Shown here piece by piece: positions 16,524 to 24,397 of a stretch of DNA of 63,436 nucleotides; position 1 is the first letter of the stretch; each line of letters starts with the position of its first letter. The DNA comes from Nonomuraea ceibae (GTDB taxonomy: Bacteria; Actinomycetota; Actinomycetes; Streptosporangiales; Streptosporangiaceae), in NCBI RefSeq assembly GCF_019396325.1, contig NZ_JAHKRO010000051.1:1-63436 (forward strand). The letters are read 5' to 3'. A model generated the notes under the pieces. That model was given only the letters and a program-made list of their open reading frames with translations, made no database searches and was not told where the DNA came from. The position numbers were made by a program, and so were the translations under genes.

Positions 16524-17836
16524 CCTCCACAGCCAGGCGCGCCGTCGACCGGGTGTCGGCGGCGCGCATGCGGGCCACCGTGCACGAGCTGGCCGCCGAC
16601 CGGTACGCCGGGCGGCGCGTCGGCACCCCCGGCGGCCGGGCCGCCGCCGCCTGGCTGGCCGCCCGGCTGCGCGAGCTGGGCGGCGACGTCCGGCTCGACG
16701 GCTTTCCCGTCGCGGACGTGCGTGACCTGTACGCCACGCCGGTCCTCGAATGGCACGACGGCGGGACGACCCGGCTGCGGCATCGCCGGGACTTCGCCGA
16801 ACACCTCGCCTCCGCCGATCTGCCCACCCCGCGCACCGCGCCCCTGGCGCCCTCCGCCGACGGTGACCTGCGCGGCCGGTGGGTGCCGGCCGAGCCCGGC
16901 GACTGGGCCCGCGCCTGCGACCTCGCCGAGGCGCAGGGGGCCGCCGGGGTGCTGATCGCGCGCGGCGCCGACGCCGAGGGCTGGATGCCCAAGATGATCG
17001 CCGGGCCGCCCACGCGCGGCGTGCCGATCCTCGCCGTGCGCGCCGACCTGCACCGGCGGCTGGCCGACACCGCGGCCGAGCGCCTCGTCCAGGTGACGGC
17101 ATCGACCCCACTCCGCCGCCTCGACACCCACGGGCTGAACGTCCACGCCCACTTCCCCCGTGACGGCAAGCCGGGCACACACGCCGGCTCCCCGTGGACC
17201 ACGGACGACGAGCCGGGAGCGTACGCCGGCTCCCCGCGCACCACCGGCGGCGAGCCGGGACCGCACGTTCTCGGTCCGGGCGGCGGGGTGGGGGTTCGGG
17301 TGCTGTTGACGGCGCACTATGACGGCGTCGGCGATGACCCCGGCGCCCGGCTGCCCGCCGCCGCCGACAACGCCTCAGGCGTGGCCGCGGTCCTGGAGGC
17401 CGCCCGCGTCCTCTCGACGAGCCCGGCCGCCTCCCGCGTCGAGCTGTCGGTGGCGTTCCTGGACGGCGAGGAGGCCGGCGCCCGGGGCTCGGCGCACCAC
17501 GCCGCCACGCTGCCGGAGGACACGCTGGTGATCAACCTGGACGGGGCGGCCGAGCTGCACCAGGCCGCCTCCGTCGAGGCGGGCGGCCCCGCCCACGCCC
17601 TGCTCGCCACCCTCGACCAGGCGGGCCGGCTGACCGGGGCGCCGCTGCGCGCCGGCGCCATGGCCTCCGACAACCGCCGCTACGCCGCCGCCGGGCTGCC
17701 CGCCGTCGGCATCGGCATGGGCATGCCCGGCTACCAGACCCCCGCCGAGACGCCCGATCGCGTCCGGAACGACACTCTGCTGGCCGCCGCCCGGCTCCTG
17801 GTGGCCACCGTGGAGCTGCTGGCCCGGCGTGGGTGA
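16520..17836 (+). CDS. M28-family (aminopeptidase-like) protein with atypical metal site
   Basis: A 438-residue protein with a PA-like N-terminal insert and an M28 zinc-peptidase domain. First ligands: TAHYDG (His, Asp) near 267. AADNASG (Asp) is near 285, FLDGEEAGARGS (catalytic Glu-Glu) near 314 and INLDG (Asp) near 337. The last ligand is normally the His of a 'HTPxDT' loop but reads YQTPAET here, so one zinc ligand is Gln. Residues about 218-252 hold an imperfect repeat (AGSP-TT--EPG). Coupled by ATGA to the CCG peptide, suggesting a partner role. Activity uncertain. Confidence 0.83.
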   Translation: MTSTARRAVDRVSAARMRATVHELAADRYAGRRVGTPGGRAAAAWLAARLRELGGDVRLDGFPVADVRDLYATPVLEWHDGGTTRLRHRRDFAEHLASADLPTPRTAPLAPSADGDLRGRWVPAEPGDWARACDLAEAQGAAGVLIARGADAEGWMPKMIAGPPTRGVPILAVRADLHRRLADTAAERLVQVTASTPLRRLDTHGLNVHAHFPRDGKPGTHAGSPWTTDDEPGAYAGSPRTTGGEPGPHVLGPGGGVGVRVLLTAHYDGVGDDPGARLPAAADNASGVAAVLEAARVLSTSPAASRVELSVAFLDGEEAGARGSAHHAATLPEDTLVINLDGAAELHQAASVEAGGPAHALLATLDQAGRLTGAPLRAGAMASDNRRYAAAGLPAVGIGMGMPGYQTPAETPDRVRNDTLLAAARLLVATVELLARRG

Positions 17837-17839
17837 CGC

Positions 17840-18235
17840 TCAGTCGGGCAGCAGCTCGCCGACGAGCTTCTCGACCCGGGTACGGATCTCGTCGCGGATG
17901 GCGCGTACGGCCTCGATGCCCTGACCGGCGGGATCGTCGAGCTGCCAATCCTCGTAACGCTTGCCGGGAAAGACGGGGCAGGCGTCGCCGCAGCCCATCG
18001 TGATCACCACGTCGGAGGCCCGCACCGTGTCGGCGGTGAGGATGCGCGGCCGGGCCGCGCGGATGTCGATGCCGGCCTCGGCCATGGCTTCGACGGCGAC
18101 CGGGTTGAGCTGCTCGGCCGGCGCGGACCCGGCGGAACGCACCTCGATCCGGTCACCGGCCAGGTGGGTGAGCCAGCCGGCGGCCATCTGGGACCGTCCG
18201 GCGTTGTGCACGCAGACGAACAGGACACTAGGCAT
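17840..18235 (-). CDS. arsC: Arsenate reductase, low-molecular-weight phosphatase family
   Basis: A 131-residue ArsC. The nucleophile loop CVHNAGRSQ is near residue 8, and the later Cys residues in 'MGCGDACPVFPGKRYEDWQLDDPAGQ' fit the thioredoxin- or mycothiol-linked class. It reduces As(V) to As(III) for export. Its start overlaps the end of acr3 by 8 bp, so it is the last gene of the arsR3-acr3-arsC operon on the minus strand, convergent with the M28 gene (4 bp gap). Confidence 0.95.
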   Translation of the reverse strand: MPSVLFVCVHNAGRSQMAAGWLTHLAGDRIEVRSAGSAPAEQLNPVAVEAMAEAGIDIRAARPRILTADTVRASDVVITMGCGDACPVFPGKRYEDWQLDDPAGQGIEAVRAIRDEIRTRVEKLVGELLPD

Positions 18236-19304
18236 GGACGATCTCCTCGCTGCGGAACAGGCGGCGCCCGGCCAGGCTGACGTAGACCAGGGCGACCAGG
18301 ACGGGCACCTCGATGAGCGGGCCGACGACCCCGGCCAGCGCCTGGCCGGAGGTGACGCCGAAGACGCCGACCGCGACCGCGATGGCCAGCTCGAAGTTGT
18401 TGCCCGCCGCGGTGAAGGCCAGCGTGGTGGCCCGCTCGTACCCCAGGCCGATCGCCTTCCCGGCCAGGAACGAGCCGCCCCACATGAGCGCGAAGTACGC
18501 CAGCAGCGGCAGCGCGATGCGGGCCACGTCGCCGGGCCGCGCGGTGATCGTGCCGCCTTGCAGGGCGAACAGGATGACGACGGTGAACAGCAGGCCGTAC
18601 AGCGCCATCGGGCCCACCCGGGGCAGGAAGCGGCTCTCGTACCAGTCGCGGCCCTTGACGCGCTCGCCGAGCCGGCGGGACAGGTAGCCCGCGACGAGCG
18701 GGACGCCGAGGAAGACGAGCACGTACTGGGCGATGTCCCAGGTCGACACGTCGAGCCCGGTCTGCGCCAGGCCGAGCCAGCCAGGCAGCACGTCCAGGTA
18801 GAACCAGCCGAGCGCGCCGAACGCGACGACCTGGAAGAGCGAGTTGAGCGCGACCAGGACGGCGGCGGCCTCGCGGTCGCCGCAGGCGAGGTCGTTCCAG
18901 ATGAGCACCATCGCGATGCATCGGGCCAGGCCGACGATGACGAGCCCGGTGCGGTATTCGGGCAGGTCGGGAAGGAAGGTCCAGGCCAGCGCGAACATCA
19001 ACGCCGGGCCGAGCACCCAGTTGAGCACCAGCGAGGCCGCGAGCATGCGCCGGTCGCCGGTGACGGCCCCGACGCGGTCGTAGCGGACCTTGGCCAGCAC
19101 CGGGTACATCATCAGCAGCAGGCCGAGCGCGATCGGCAGCGAGATCCCGCCGATCCGCACCGCCTCCAGGGCGGCGTCCAGCCCCGGGACCAGCCTGCCG
19201 AGCAGCAGTCCGGCCGCCATCGCCGCGATGATCCACACGGGCAGGAGCCGGTCGAGGACCGGCAGCGCGCCGATCACGCCCGGCGGGGACGATGCGGGCC
19301 TCAT
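18228..19304 (-). CDS. acr3: Arsenite efflux permease Acr3
   Basis: A 358-residue integral membrane protein with about ten hydrophobic segments. The Acr3 signature 'LARCIAMVLIWNDLACGD' holds the conserved Cys used for As(OH)3 transport, and a second conserved helix reads 'FTAAGNNFELAIAVAVG'. Exports arsenite using the proton gradient. ATG 19304 overlaps the TGA of arsR3 (ATGA) and is used instead of longer in-frame starts. The operon continues into arsC. Confidence 0.95.
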   Translation of the reverse strand: MRPASSPPGVIGALPVLDRLLPVWIIAAMAAGLLLGRLVPGLDAALEAVRIGGISLPIALGLLLMMYPVLAKVRYDRVGAVTGDRRMLAASLVLNWVLGPALMFALAWTFLPDLPEYRTGLVIVGLARCIAMVLIWNDLACGDREAAAVLVALNSLFQVVAFGALGWFYLDVLPGWLGLAQTGLDVSTWDIAQYVLVFLGVPLVAGYLSRRLGERVKGRDWYESRFLPRVGPMALYGLLFTVVILFALQGGTITARPGDVARIALPLLAYFALMWGGSFLAGKAIGLGYERATTLAFTAAGNNFELAIAVAVGVFGVTSGQALAGVVGPLIEVPVLVALVYVSLAGRRLFRSEEIVHA

Positions 19305-19624
19305 GCGACGACCGGCACGTCGAGCAGGGCCGACAGCTCGCCGAGCGCCTCGGGGACCAGCCGGTAGTAGACCCAGGAGGCGCGCCGTTCGCTGGTGAGC
19401 AGGCCGACCTCCTTGAGCACCTTGAGGTGGTGGCTGATGGTCGGCTGCGACAGCTCGAACGCGCCGGTGATGTCGCACACGCACACCTCGCCGCCGTCGT
19501 GACTGGCCACGATCGACACGATCCGCAGCCGTACGGGATCGCCCAGCGCCTTGAACACCTGGGCCAGCGCTGCCGCCCGTTCGGCGTCCAGCGGCTCACG
19601 GGCCAGCTGCGGGCTGCACCTCAC
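19301..19624 (-). CDS. arsR: ArsR-family repressor (third) of acr3-arsC operon
   Basis: A 107-residue repressor. 'QVFKALGDPVRLRIVSIVASHDGGEVCVCDI' contains the canonical CVCD arsenite site, and the recognition helix is 'QPTISHHLKVLKEVGLL'. An open frame extends further upstream, but homologous sequence begins at Val-Arg-Cys. GTG 19624 has AAAGGGG about 6 bp upstream and is preferred; GTG 19630 is an alternative. Heads the arsR-acr3-arsC operon. Confidence 0.9.
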   Translation of the reverse strand: MRCSPQLAREPLDAERAAALAQVFKALGDPVRLRIVSIVASHDGGEVCVCDITGAFELSQPTISHHLKVLKEVGLLTSERRASWVYYRLVPEALGELSALLDVPVVA

Positions 19625-19640
19625 CGGCACCCCTTTCGTA

Positions 19641-19654
19641 TCGATGGTTATCGA
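19641..19654. promoter_or_regulatory. Candidate ArsR3 operator
   Basis: Inverted repeat TCGAT-n4-ATCGA immediately upstream of arsR3, with the direct element TATCGA also appearing twice. Placed where an autoregulatory ArsR operator would be. Binding is inferred. Confidence 0.5.
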
Positions 19655-19683
19655 AGTCGACTGAGGTCTATATTGACACACAT

Positions 19684-20769
19684 CTATCCATGCTGGACAG
19701 GGGGGTCGGCGCTGCTGCGGCGTTCCAGCATCAGCACGTCCCGCCACACGCCGCGATGGCAGCCGAGGCGTTCGCGGGTGCCGACCACGCGGAAGCCGAG
19801 CGCCTGGTGCAGCGACAGGCTCGCCGCGTTCTCCGGGAAGATCGCCGACTGGATCGTCCACACGCCCGCGTCCTCGGTCGCGGCGACGAACGCCGACAGC
19901 AGCGCCCGGCCGATGCCGTGCGCCTGGCAGCCCGGATGGACGTAGACGCTGTGCTCCACGACGCCCGAATAGACCTGCCGTGAGGAGACCGGCGAAGCGG
20001 CCACCCAGCCCACGACCTCCCCGGAGTCGACGTCCACCGCCACGTAGCGCAGGTGCCGCAACCTGCCGGCGTTGAAGCCCTCCCAGCTCGGCGCGACCGT
20101 CTCGAAGCTGGCCTCCCCGGTGTCGAGGCCCATCTGGTAGATCGCCAGCACCTGTGGGGCGTCGGAGTCCCGCATCGGCCGGATCTCCAGACCGGGGCCC
20201 ACGGGCGGCTTGACCGCCTGGATGATCGGGCTGGACACGTCCTGACCGTGATCGGTCGCGGGTGCGATCCGGATGCTGACGAACCCGGCCGCCGCCAGGA
20301 GGGTGACCGCGTCGGTGACCGCATCGGCGGTCATGGCGGCGGTCGTGGCGGTCATCCCGAAGCGGCCGCCCGGCCGCAGCACCCGGAACGCCTCAGCCAC
20401 CGCCTTCTCCCCGCCGTCGGGCAGGCCGCCGCAGACGACGACGTCGACCGACTGGCCGGGAAGCGGGATCCCTTCGACGCCGCCCCGCAGGAACCGCACG
20501 TTGCCGAGCCCTGCCCGCGCCGCCTCCCGCCGCGCCCGCTCCATCCCGTCCGCGCCGCCGTCCAGCCCGTACGGGAGGCCGTCCGCCATCACGTACGCCG
20601 TCCCGTACGGACCGACCCGCTGGGCCGCCGGCAGCACGTCGAAGCCGCCACCGGAACCGAGAACGCCGCCGCCGGAGCCGAGAACGAGCACGCTCTCCCC
20701 CGTCCGCGGCAGCACGCCTCCCTGCCCGTCCGCGCTCTCCTCACCCATGACCGGCGTCCCTTCACTCAC
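19684..20769 (-). CDS. Degenerate ArsM-like methyltransferase domain fused to ArsN-like GNAT acetyltransferase
   Basis: A 361-residue two-domain protein. Residues about 25-190 resemble arsenite S-adenosylmethionine methyltransferase: GSGGGFDVL, FLRGGVEGIPLPGQSVDVVV, EAFRVLRPGGRFGM. The motif I Gly loop is duplicated (LGSGGGVLGSGGG), and the Cys residues that bind As in ArsM are mostly missing. Residues about 195-350 are a GNAT domain of the phosphinothricin/arsinothricin N-acetyltransferase type ('LEIRPMRDSDAPQVLAIYQMGL...GEASFET', 'VYVHPGCQAHGIGRALL'). ArsN-type enzymes detoxify arsinothricin or methionine sulfoximine analogues. GTG 20769 overlaps the end of arsR4 by 8 bp, so the pair is co-transcribed. 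Confidence 0.82.
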   Translation of the reverse strand: MSEGTPVMGEESADGQGGVLPRTGESVLVLGSGGGVLGSGGGFDVLPAAQRVGPYGTAYVMADGLPYGLDGGADGMERARREAARAGLGNVRFLRGGVEGIPLPGQSVDVVVCGGLPDGGEKAVAEAFRVLRPGGRFGMTATTAAMTADAVTDAVTLLAAAGFVSIRIAPATDHGQDVSSPIIQAVKPPVGPGLEIRPMRDSDAPQVLAIYQMGLDTGEASFETVAPSWEGFNAGRLRHLRYVAVDVDSGEVVGWVAASPVSSRQVYSGVVEHSVYVHPGCQAHGIGRALLSAFVAATEDAGVWTIQSAIFPENAASLSLHQALGFRVVGTRERLGCHRGVWRDVLMLERRSSADPPVQHG

Positions 20770-21097
20770 AGGCGGGCGCGGCGGGCACGGGATTGCCCAT
20801 GACCACGTCGGCCGCCGTAGGGAAACAGCTCACGCAGGCTTCGTTGATCCGGTAGAGGCTGGACGTGCCCTGCTTGTCGACCAGCACGAACCGTACGTCG
20901 GCCAGAATCTTCAGGTGGTGCGAGACGGTGGACTGGCCCACTCCGGAGGCCAGCACGATCTCGCCCACGCTCATCGGCGCCCGCCTGCGGGCCAGCAGGG
21001 AGACGAGCTGGATGCGCGTCGCGTCCGCGAGCGCCTTGAACCAGCTCGCGTACTCCTCGGCCTCGGCGCGCGGCAGGGACTCATCGTTCGTGTTCAT
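20762..21097 (-). CDS. arsR: ArsR-family repressor (fourth)
   Basis: A 111-residue winged-helix repressor ('ASWFKALADATRIQLVSLLARRRAPMSVGEIV', 'QSTVSHHLKILADVRFVLVDKQG'). No CVCDL site; instead it has a C-terminal 'EACVSCF' Cys pair and a terminal 'APACE'. This fits an ArsR lineage that senses As(III) or organoarsenicals by C-terminal thiols. Probably autoregulated through the palindrome at 21102-21119 and controls the ArsM/ArsN fusion. Confidence 0.9.
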   Translation of the reverse strand: MNTNDESLPRAEAEEYASWFKALADATRIQLVSLLARRRAPMSVGEIVLASGVGQSTVSHHLKILADVRFVLVDKQGTSSLYRINEACVSCFPTAADVVMGNPVPAAPACE

Positions 21098-21101
21098 CGA
21101 A

Positions 21102-21119
21102 CATCGACGATAGACGATG
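21102..21119. promoter_or_regulatory. Candidate ArsR4 operator
   Basis: CATCG (21102-21106) and CGATG (21115-21119) flank an AT-richer centre directly upstream of arsR4; further CATCGA copies sit at the start codon. Position and symmetry fit an ArsR autoregulatory site. Confidence 0.45.
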
Positions 21120-21142
21120 AAGCACGGGAAGGGAAGACCGGC

Positions 21143-22081
21143 TCAGTGCTTCTTGCGGCGCAGTTCTTCGACCAGTTCGGCGTACTCCGCTTCGGAGGAG
21201 GCGAACTTCGTGATTCCGTTCTTCGGGTCGGTGGTCACGTAGTAGAGCCAGGGTCCGGAAGCCGGCTTCAGCGCGGCTCGGATGGCCTTCTCCCCCGGGT
21301 TGCCGATGGGACCGGGCGGCAGTCCGGCACGCCTGTAGGTGTTGTACGGCGACCGGCTCCTGAGATCCTCGCGCCCGGCGCGGGCGCCGTACTTGCCCAG
21401 GCCGTACAGGACCGTGCTGTCCATCTGCAGAAACATCTTCCGGTCCAGCCGGTTGTGGATGACCCGGGCGATCTTGGGCATGTCCTCGTCCCGGCCCGCC
21501 TCGGCCTGGACGATGCTGGCGATGGTCACGATCTCCAGCGGCGTCCTGCCGGCACGCCTGGCCCCCTCGACCAGGCCGGCGCCGTCGGCGGCCACCCCGA
21601 ACCCGGCCACCATCGCCCCGAGGATCTCACCCGCGCTCGCGGTGGGCGCGAACGCGTAGCGCCCGGGGAAGGCGAACCCTTCGAGCCTCCCCCGCGCGTA
21701 GGACGGCAGCCCGAGCGCGCTGCCGTCCTTGGCAGCCTTCTCGAACTCCGCCACCGGCCTGCCCGTGCGCGACGACAGCATCTCGAAAAGCCGCGCGACC
21801 CGTACCCCCTCCACCACCGTCACGGTGACAGCCCGCGGGGCCTCGGACGCCGCGTTCAGCGGCCCGGCGACGGCCTCACCGGGGGCCCGCGACGACATCC
21901 CCTGCACCACGACCACCGATCCGACGGCCAGCGCGGCGACTGCCGACGCCGCCACCAGGGCGACGCCGCGGCGACGAGGCCGGGAGCGGTCGTGGGCCAC
22001 CAGGAACCGACCGGGCGCGGGCGGCCGCTCCTCGTCGGCCATGTCGGAGAGCGTTTCACGCAGCAGGTTCTCGAGGTTCAT
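21143..22081 (-). CDS. Membrane-anchored MltG/YceG-like endolytic transglycosylase, coupled to an ECF sigma factor
   Basis: A 312-residue protein. A short N-terminal segment (MNLENLLRETLSDMADE) resembles the cytoplasmic start of membrane partners of SigE-type ECF factors. One transmembrane helix spans about 40-62, and an extracytoplasmic MltG/YceG domain about 85-310. The catalytic Glu region is 'IASIVQAEAGRDEDMPKIARVIHNRL', followed by MDSTVLYGLG, SPYNTYRRAGLPPGPIGNPG and LYYVT, all family signatures. Cleaves peptidoglycan glycan strands by family inference. Start overlaps the sigma gene stop (ATGA). Confidence 0.88.
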   Translation of the reverse strand: MNLENLLRETLSDMADEERPPAPGRFLVAHDRSRPRRRGVALVAASAVAALAVGSVVVVQGMSSRAPGEAVAGPLNAASEAPRAVTVTVVEGVRVARLFEMLSSRTGRPVAEFEKAAKDGSALGLPSYARGRLEGFAFPGRYAFAPTASAGEILGAMVAGFGVAADGAGLVEGARRAGRTPLEIVTIASIVQAEAGRDEDMPKIARVIHNRLDRKMFLQMDSTVLYGLGKYGARAGREDLRSRSPYNTYRRAGLPPGPIGNPGEKAIRAALKPASGPWLYYVTTDPKNGITKFASSEAEYAELVEELRRKKH

Positions 22082-22608
22082 CGGAACTCCCTCACGGTGG
22101 TCAGTTCAGGCGCCGTCTTCTTCAGGCGTTCCAGCGAGCGGTAGATCTGGCTGCGTACCGACCCCACCCTGACGCCGAGCAACCGCGCGATCTCGGTCTC
22201 GGAGAGGTCCTCGAAGTAGCGCAGCACGAGCATGGTCCGCTGCCGGGGCGTGAGCCGGGACAGGGCCGCGCGCATCACCAGGCGAAGATCCACGACGTCC
22301 GCGTGCCCGTCGCCGCCCTGGTCAGGCAGCCGGCCGGTGGACACCTCCGCGACACGTGAGCGCCGCCGCCACCAGCTCACCTGCTCGTGGTACATGGCCC
22401 GGCGCACGTACCCCTCGATGGCGCCCGGATCACGCAGACTGCGCCACTTCGCGGCCGTCTTGACCAGGGCCGACTGCACCAGGTCCTCGGCGGCGTGCCG
22501 GTCACCGGTCAGCAGGTACGCCGTACGGAACAGCGCCCCCGACCGGTCGACCACGAACTGCCGGAAGTCCGCCTCAAAGCCTGGATCCACCCGTCCTCCT
22601 CGCGACAT
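22078..22608 (-). CDS. SigE-family ECF RNA polymerase sigma factor
   Basis: A 176-residue ECF sigma. Region 2 is 'LFRTAYLLTGDRHAAEDLVQSALVKTAAKW' and region 4 'LTPRQRTMLVLRYFEDLSETEIARLLGVRVGSVRSQIYRSLERL'. Typical of the SigE/SigL-like group abundant in actinomycetes, usually followed by a gene for a membrane protein that may act as anti-sigma. Here that position is taken by the coupled MltG-like protein, hinting at cell-wall stress sensing (inference). Confidence 0.93.
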   Translation of the reverse strand: MSRGGRVDPGFEADFRQFVVDRSGALFRTAYLLTGDRHAAEDLVQSALVKTAAKWRSLRDPGAIEGYVRRAMYHEQVSWWRRRSRVAEVSTGRLPDQGGDGHADVVDLRLVMRAALSRLTPRQRTMLVLRYFEDLSETEIARLLGVRVGSVRSQIYRSLERLKKTAPELTTVREFR

Positions 22609-22677
22609 TCACCGGCAAGGACGCGGGCGGCGCCTCGATCTATGCCTGAACCGCCCAGATCGCCGCCAACCGGGCCC

Positions 22678-23928
22678 TCACCCTTCCCGGCTCCTGTACG
22701 TGGCCCGCAGCTCGACCAGCTTCTCCCTGGCCACCTCGTCCAGGGCCCGGCGCTGCTCCGGGTCCTCCTCCCAGGTGGCCTCCGCGCACAGGACCCTCGC
22801 CGCCTCGTGCGGCTCGGCGTCACGCACCACGTACCAGACGGTGTCGCCGGTGCCGCGCCTGTCGTGATCGCGGCGCAGGACCGTGACGATGCCGGAGACG
22901 AGGATCTGCCTGGTCCACGGGTTCCTGGCCAGAACCTGCCGGTCCACGGTCAGCCCGCCGTCCATGAGCTCGCCGCCGAGCAGGTCGTCCTCCCACCGCC
23001 ACACGCGACGGCTCACACCCGGTGACACGTACGGGGCGCCACGACCTTCGACGGGCACCGAGAACGTACGGGCGCCGCTGCGGCACAGCTCCTTGGCGAT
23101 GCGCTCGCCGTCGGCGTACTCACGCAGCCGATCCTCGCCCGGGTCCTGTCCGGACAGCGGGCGCAGCCGCGCCTGCTCGGCGTAGTAGCGGTCGACCAGC
23201 GGATCCGTGAACCGCCCCGCCCGCGCCCGCGGCGGGGTGCAGGAGGCCACGGTGAGATCCGCGCCGTCCTCGATGTCGAGCCCGCCCCCGCGCAGCAGCT
23301 CGTGAACGGTGACGCCCGCCTCCTCGGCCTTACGGCTCACCCTGCGCAGCCATCCGTCGAACGTGTCCAGATCCGGGTCCGGGCGCAGCGACGCCCAGTC
23401 CGCCACCGCCGAGACCGGCACCGGCGCCTCCCGCCGCGCCGGCGGCTGCACGAGCTGCTCGGGTTCGAGGTCGATCGAGTAGTACAGCACTCCCCGCGCG
23501 ATATAGGAGAACGGCGCCGCATGCGTGATCGGGTCGAAGACATCCCGGATCGGCCAGATCCTGAGCAGCCACGCCTCCTCACACTCCCCCGTGCCATGCC
23601 CGTCGCCCGGCCGCGGCTCCCGCAGGTACATGCGCACGCCGTACTCGAAATGCGGCGGCCCGATCAGGAAGTCATGCCCCCTGCCGTCCATCATCGTGAC
23701 GATCGAGACCACGCCGCTCTCCGCGACGAACGTCGCCGAACTGACCGGCGTCCACGAGTCGTCCGCGGGCTCCGGCTCGGCGTCCCACGACTCCAGCCGC
23801 ACCCCGGCGATGAAGTGGTACATCTCATCGGTGGGCGAACCCCACGACGGCAGGTCGGTGCCGTCCAGCCCGAACGTGTCGTACTCGACGTAGACCTCGT
23901 CGTCGAGCGCCCGCAGCAACTGTGCCAT
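22678..23928 (-). CDS. Hypothetical protein
   Basis: A 416-residue acidic soluble protein with no signal peptide, transmembrane helix or motif I recognise. It is rich in Trp, Asp and Arg ('MYHFIAGVRLESWDAEPEPADDSW', 'RVWRWEDDLLGGELMDG'). ATG 23928 is preferred to the longest in-frame start because the upstream stretch lacks coding character. It resembles generic actinomycete cytoplasmic proteins of unknown function; no functional claim is made. Confidence 0.7.
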   Translation of the reverse strand: MAQLLRALDDEVYVEYDTFGLDGTDLPSWGSPTDEMYHFIAGVRLESWDAEPEPADDSWTPVSSATFVAESGVVSIVTMMDGRGHDFLIGPPHFEYGVRMYLREPRPGDGHGTGECEEAWLLRIWPIRDVFDPITHAAPFSYIARGVLYYSIDLEPEQLVQPPARREAPVPVSAVADWASLRPDPDLDTFDGWLRRVSRKAEEAGVTVHELLRGGGLDIEDGADLTVASCTPPRARAGRFTDPLVDRYYAEQARLRPLSGQDPGEDRLREYADGERIAKELCRSGARTFSVPVEGRGAPYVSPGVSRRVWRWEDDLLGGELMDGGLTVDRQVLARNPWTRQILVSGIVTVLRRDHDRRGTGDTVWYVVRDAEPHEAARVLCAEATWEEDPEQRRALDEVAREKLVELRATYRSREG

Positions 23929-24061
23929 GCCCACGCCTTCGCGTTGTCGGTGATCACCCTGGCTCGGCGGAGTATGGCTCACCGCACCGACAATCCCCGC
24001 CCGCGCTGCGCCGTTGCATACACTCGGCCTCTTCCGCCGGGCACCCGAGGAGCGTGACCGC

Positions 24062-24397
24062 ATGAGGCATTACAGGAACGGCCGTGCCGCGTCGGTCGTC
24101 GCCGGTGCGTACGCCGGCCTGGTGCTGCTTCTCGGCGTGGCTTCCGCGGTGATCCTGCTGACCGTCCAGGACCCGATCCTGCTGTCCGGCGTCGCGCTCA
24201 TGCTCGTCACCTTCCCTCTCGGGCCGATCGTCTGGTGGGGATGGGACCTCGTCCCGCCGCAGATGGCGAACCCCGTACTGCTCATAGCGATCCTCACCGG
24301 AGCAGGCCTGCTGCAGGCCTACCTGATCCGGCGCCTCATGCGCGGTCCCGCCCGCCCCCGCCCGCCGGGGCTTCGGAACGGGTCGGGCCGGCCATGA
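24062..24397 (+). CDS. Small membrane protein
   Basis: A 111-residue protein with three hydrophobic helices (about residues 9-34, 40-60, 70-90) and a Pro/Arg-rich cytoplasmic tail. GGAG occurs upstream of ATG 24062. The 'FPLGPIVWWGWDLVPP' loop resembles small SCO4225-like actinomycete membrane proteins (recollection only). Divergent from the hypothetical gene at 22678-23928. Confidence 0.7.
   Translation: MRHYRNGRAASVVAGAYAGLVLLLGVASAVILLTVQDPILLSGVALMLVTFPLGPIVWWGWDLVPPQMANPVLLIAILTGAGLLQAYLIRRLMRGPARPRPPGLRNGSGRP

Noticed and set aside
20053..22144. Long plus-strand frames over the ArsM/ArsN fusion, arsR4 and MltG-like genes
   Set aside because: Shadow frames opposite well-supported minus-strand genes; no recognisable domain.
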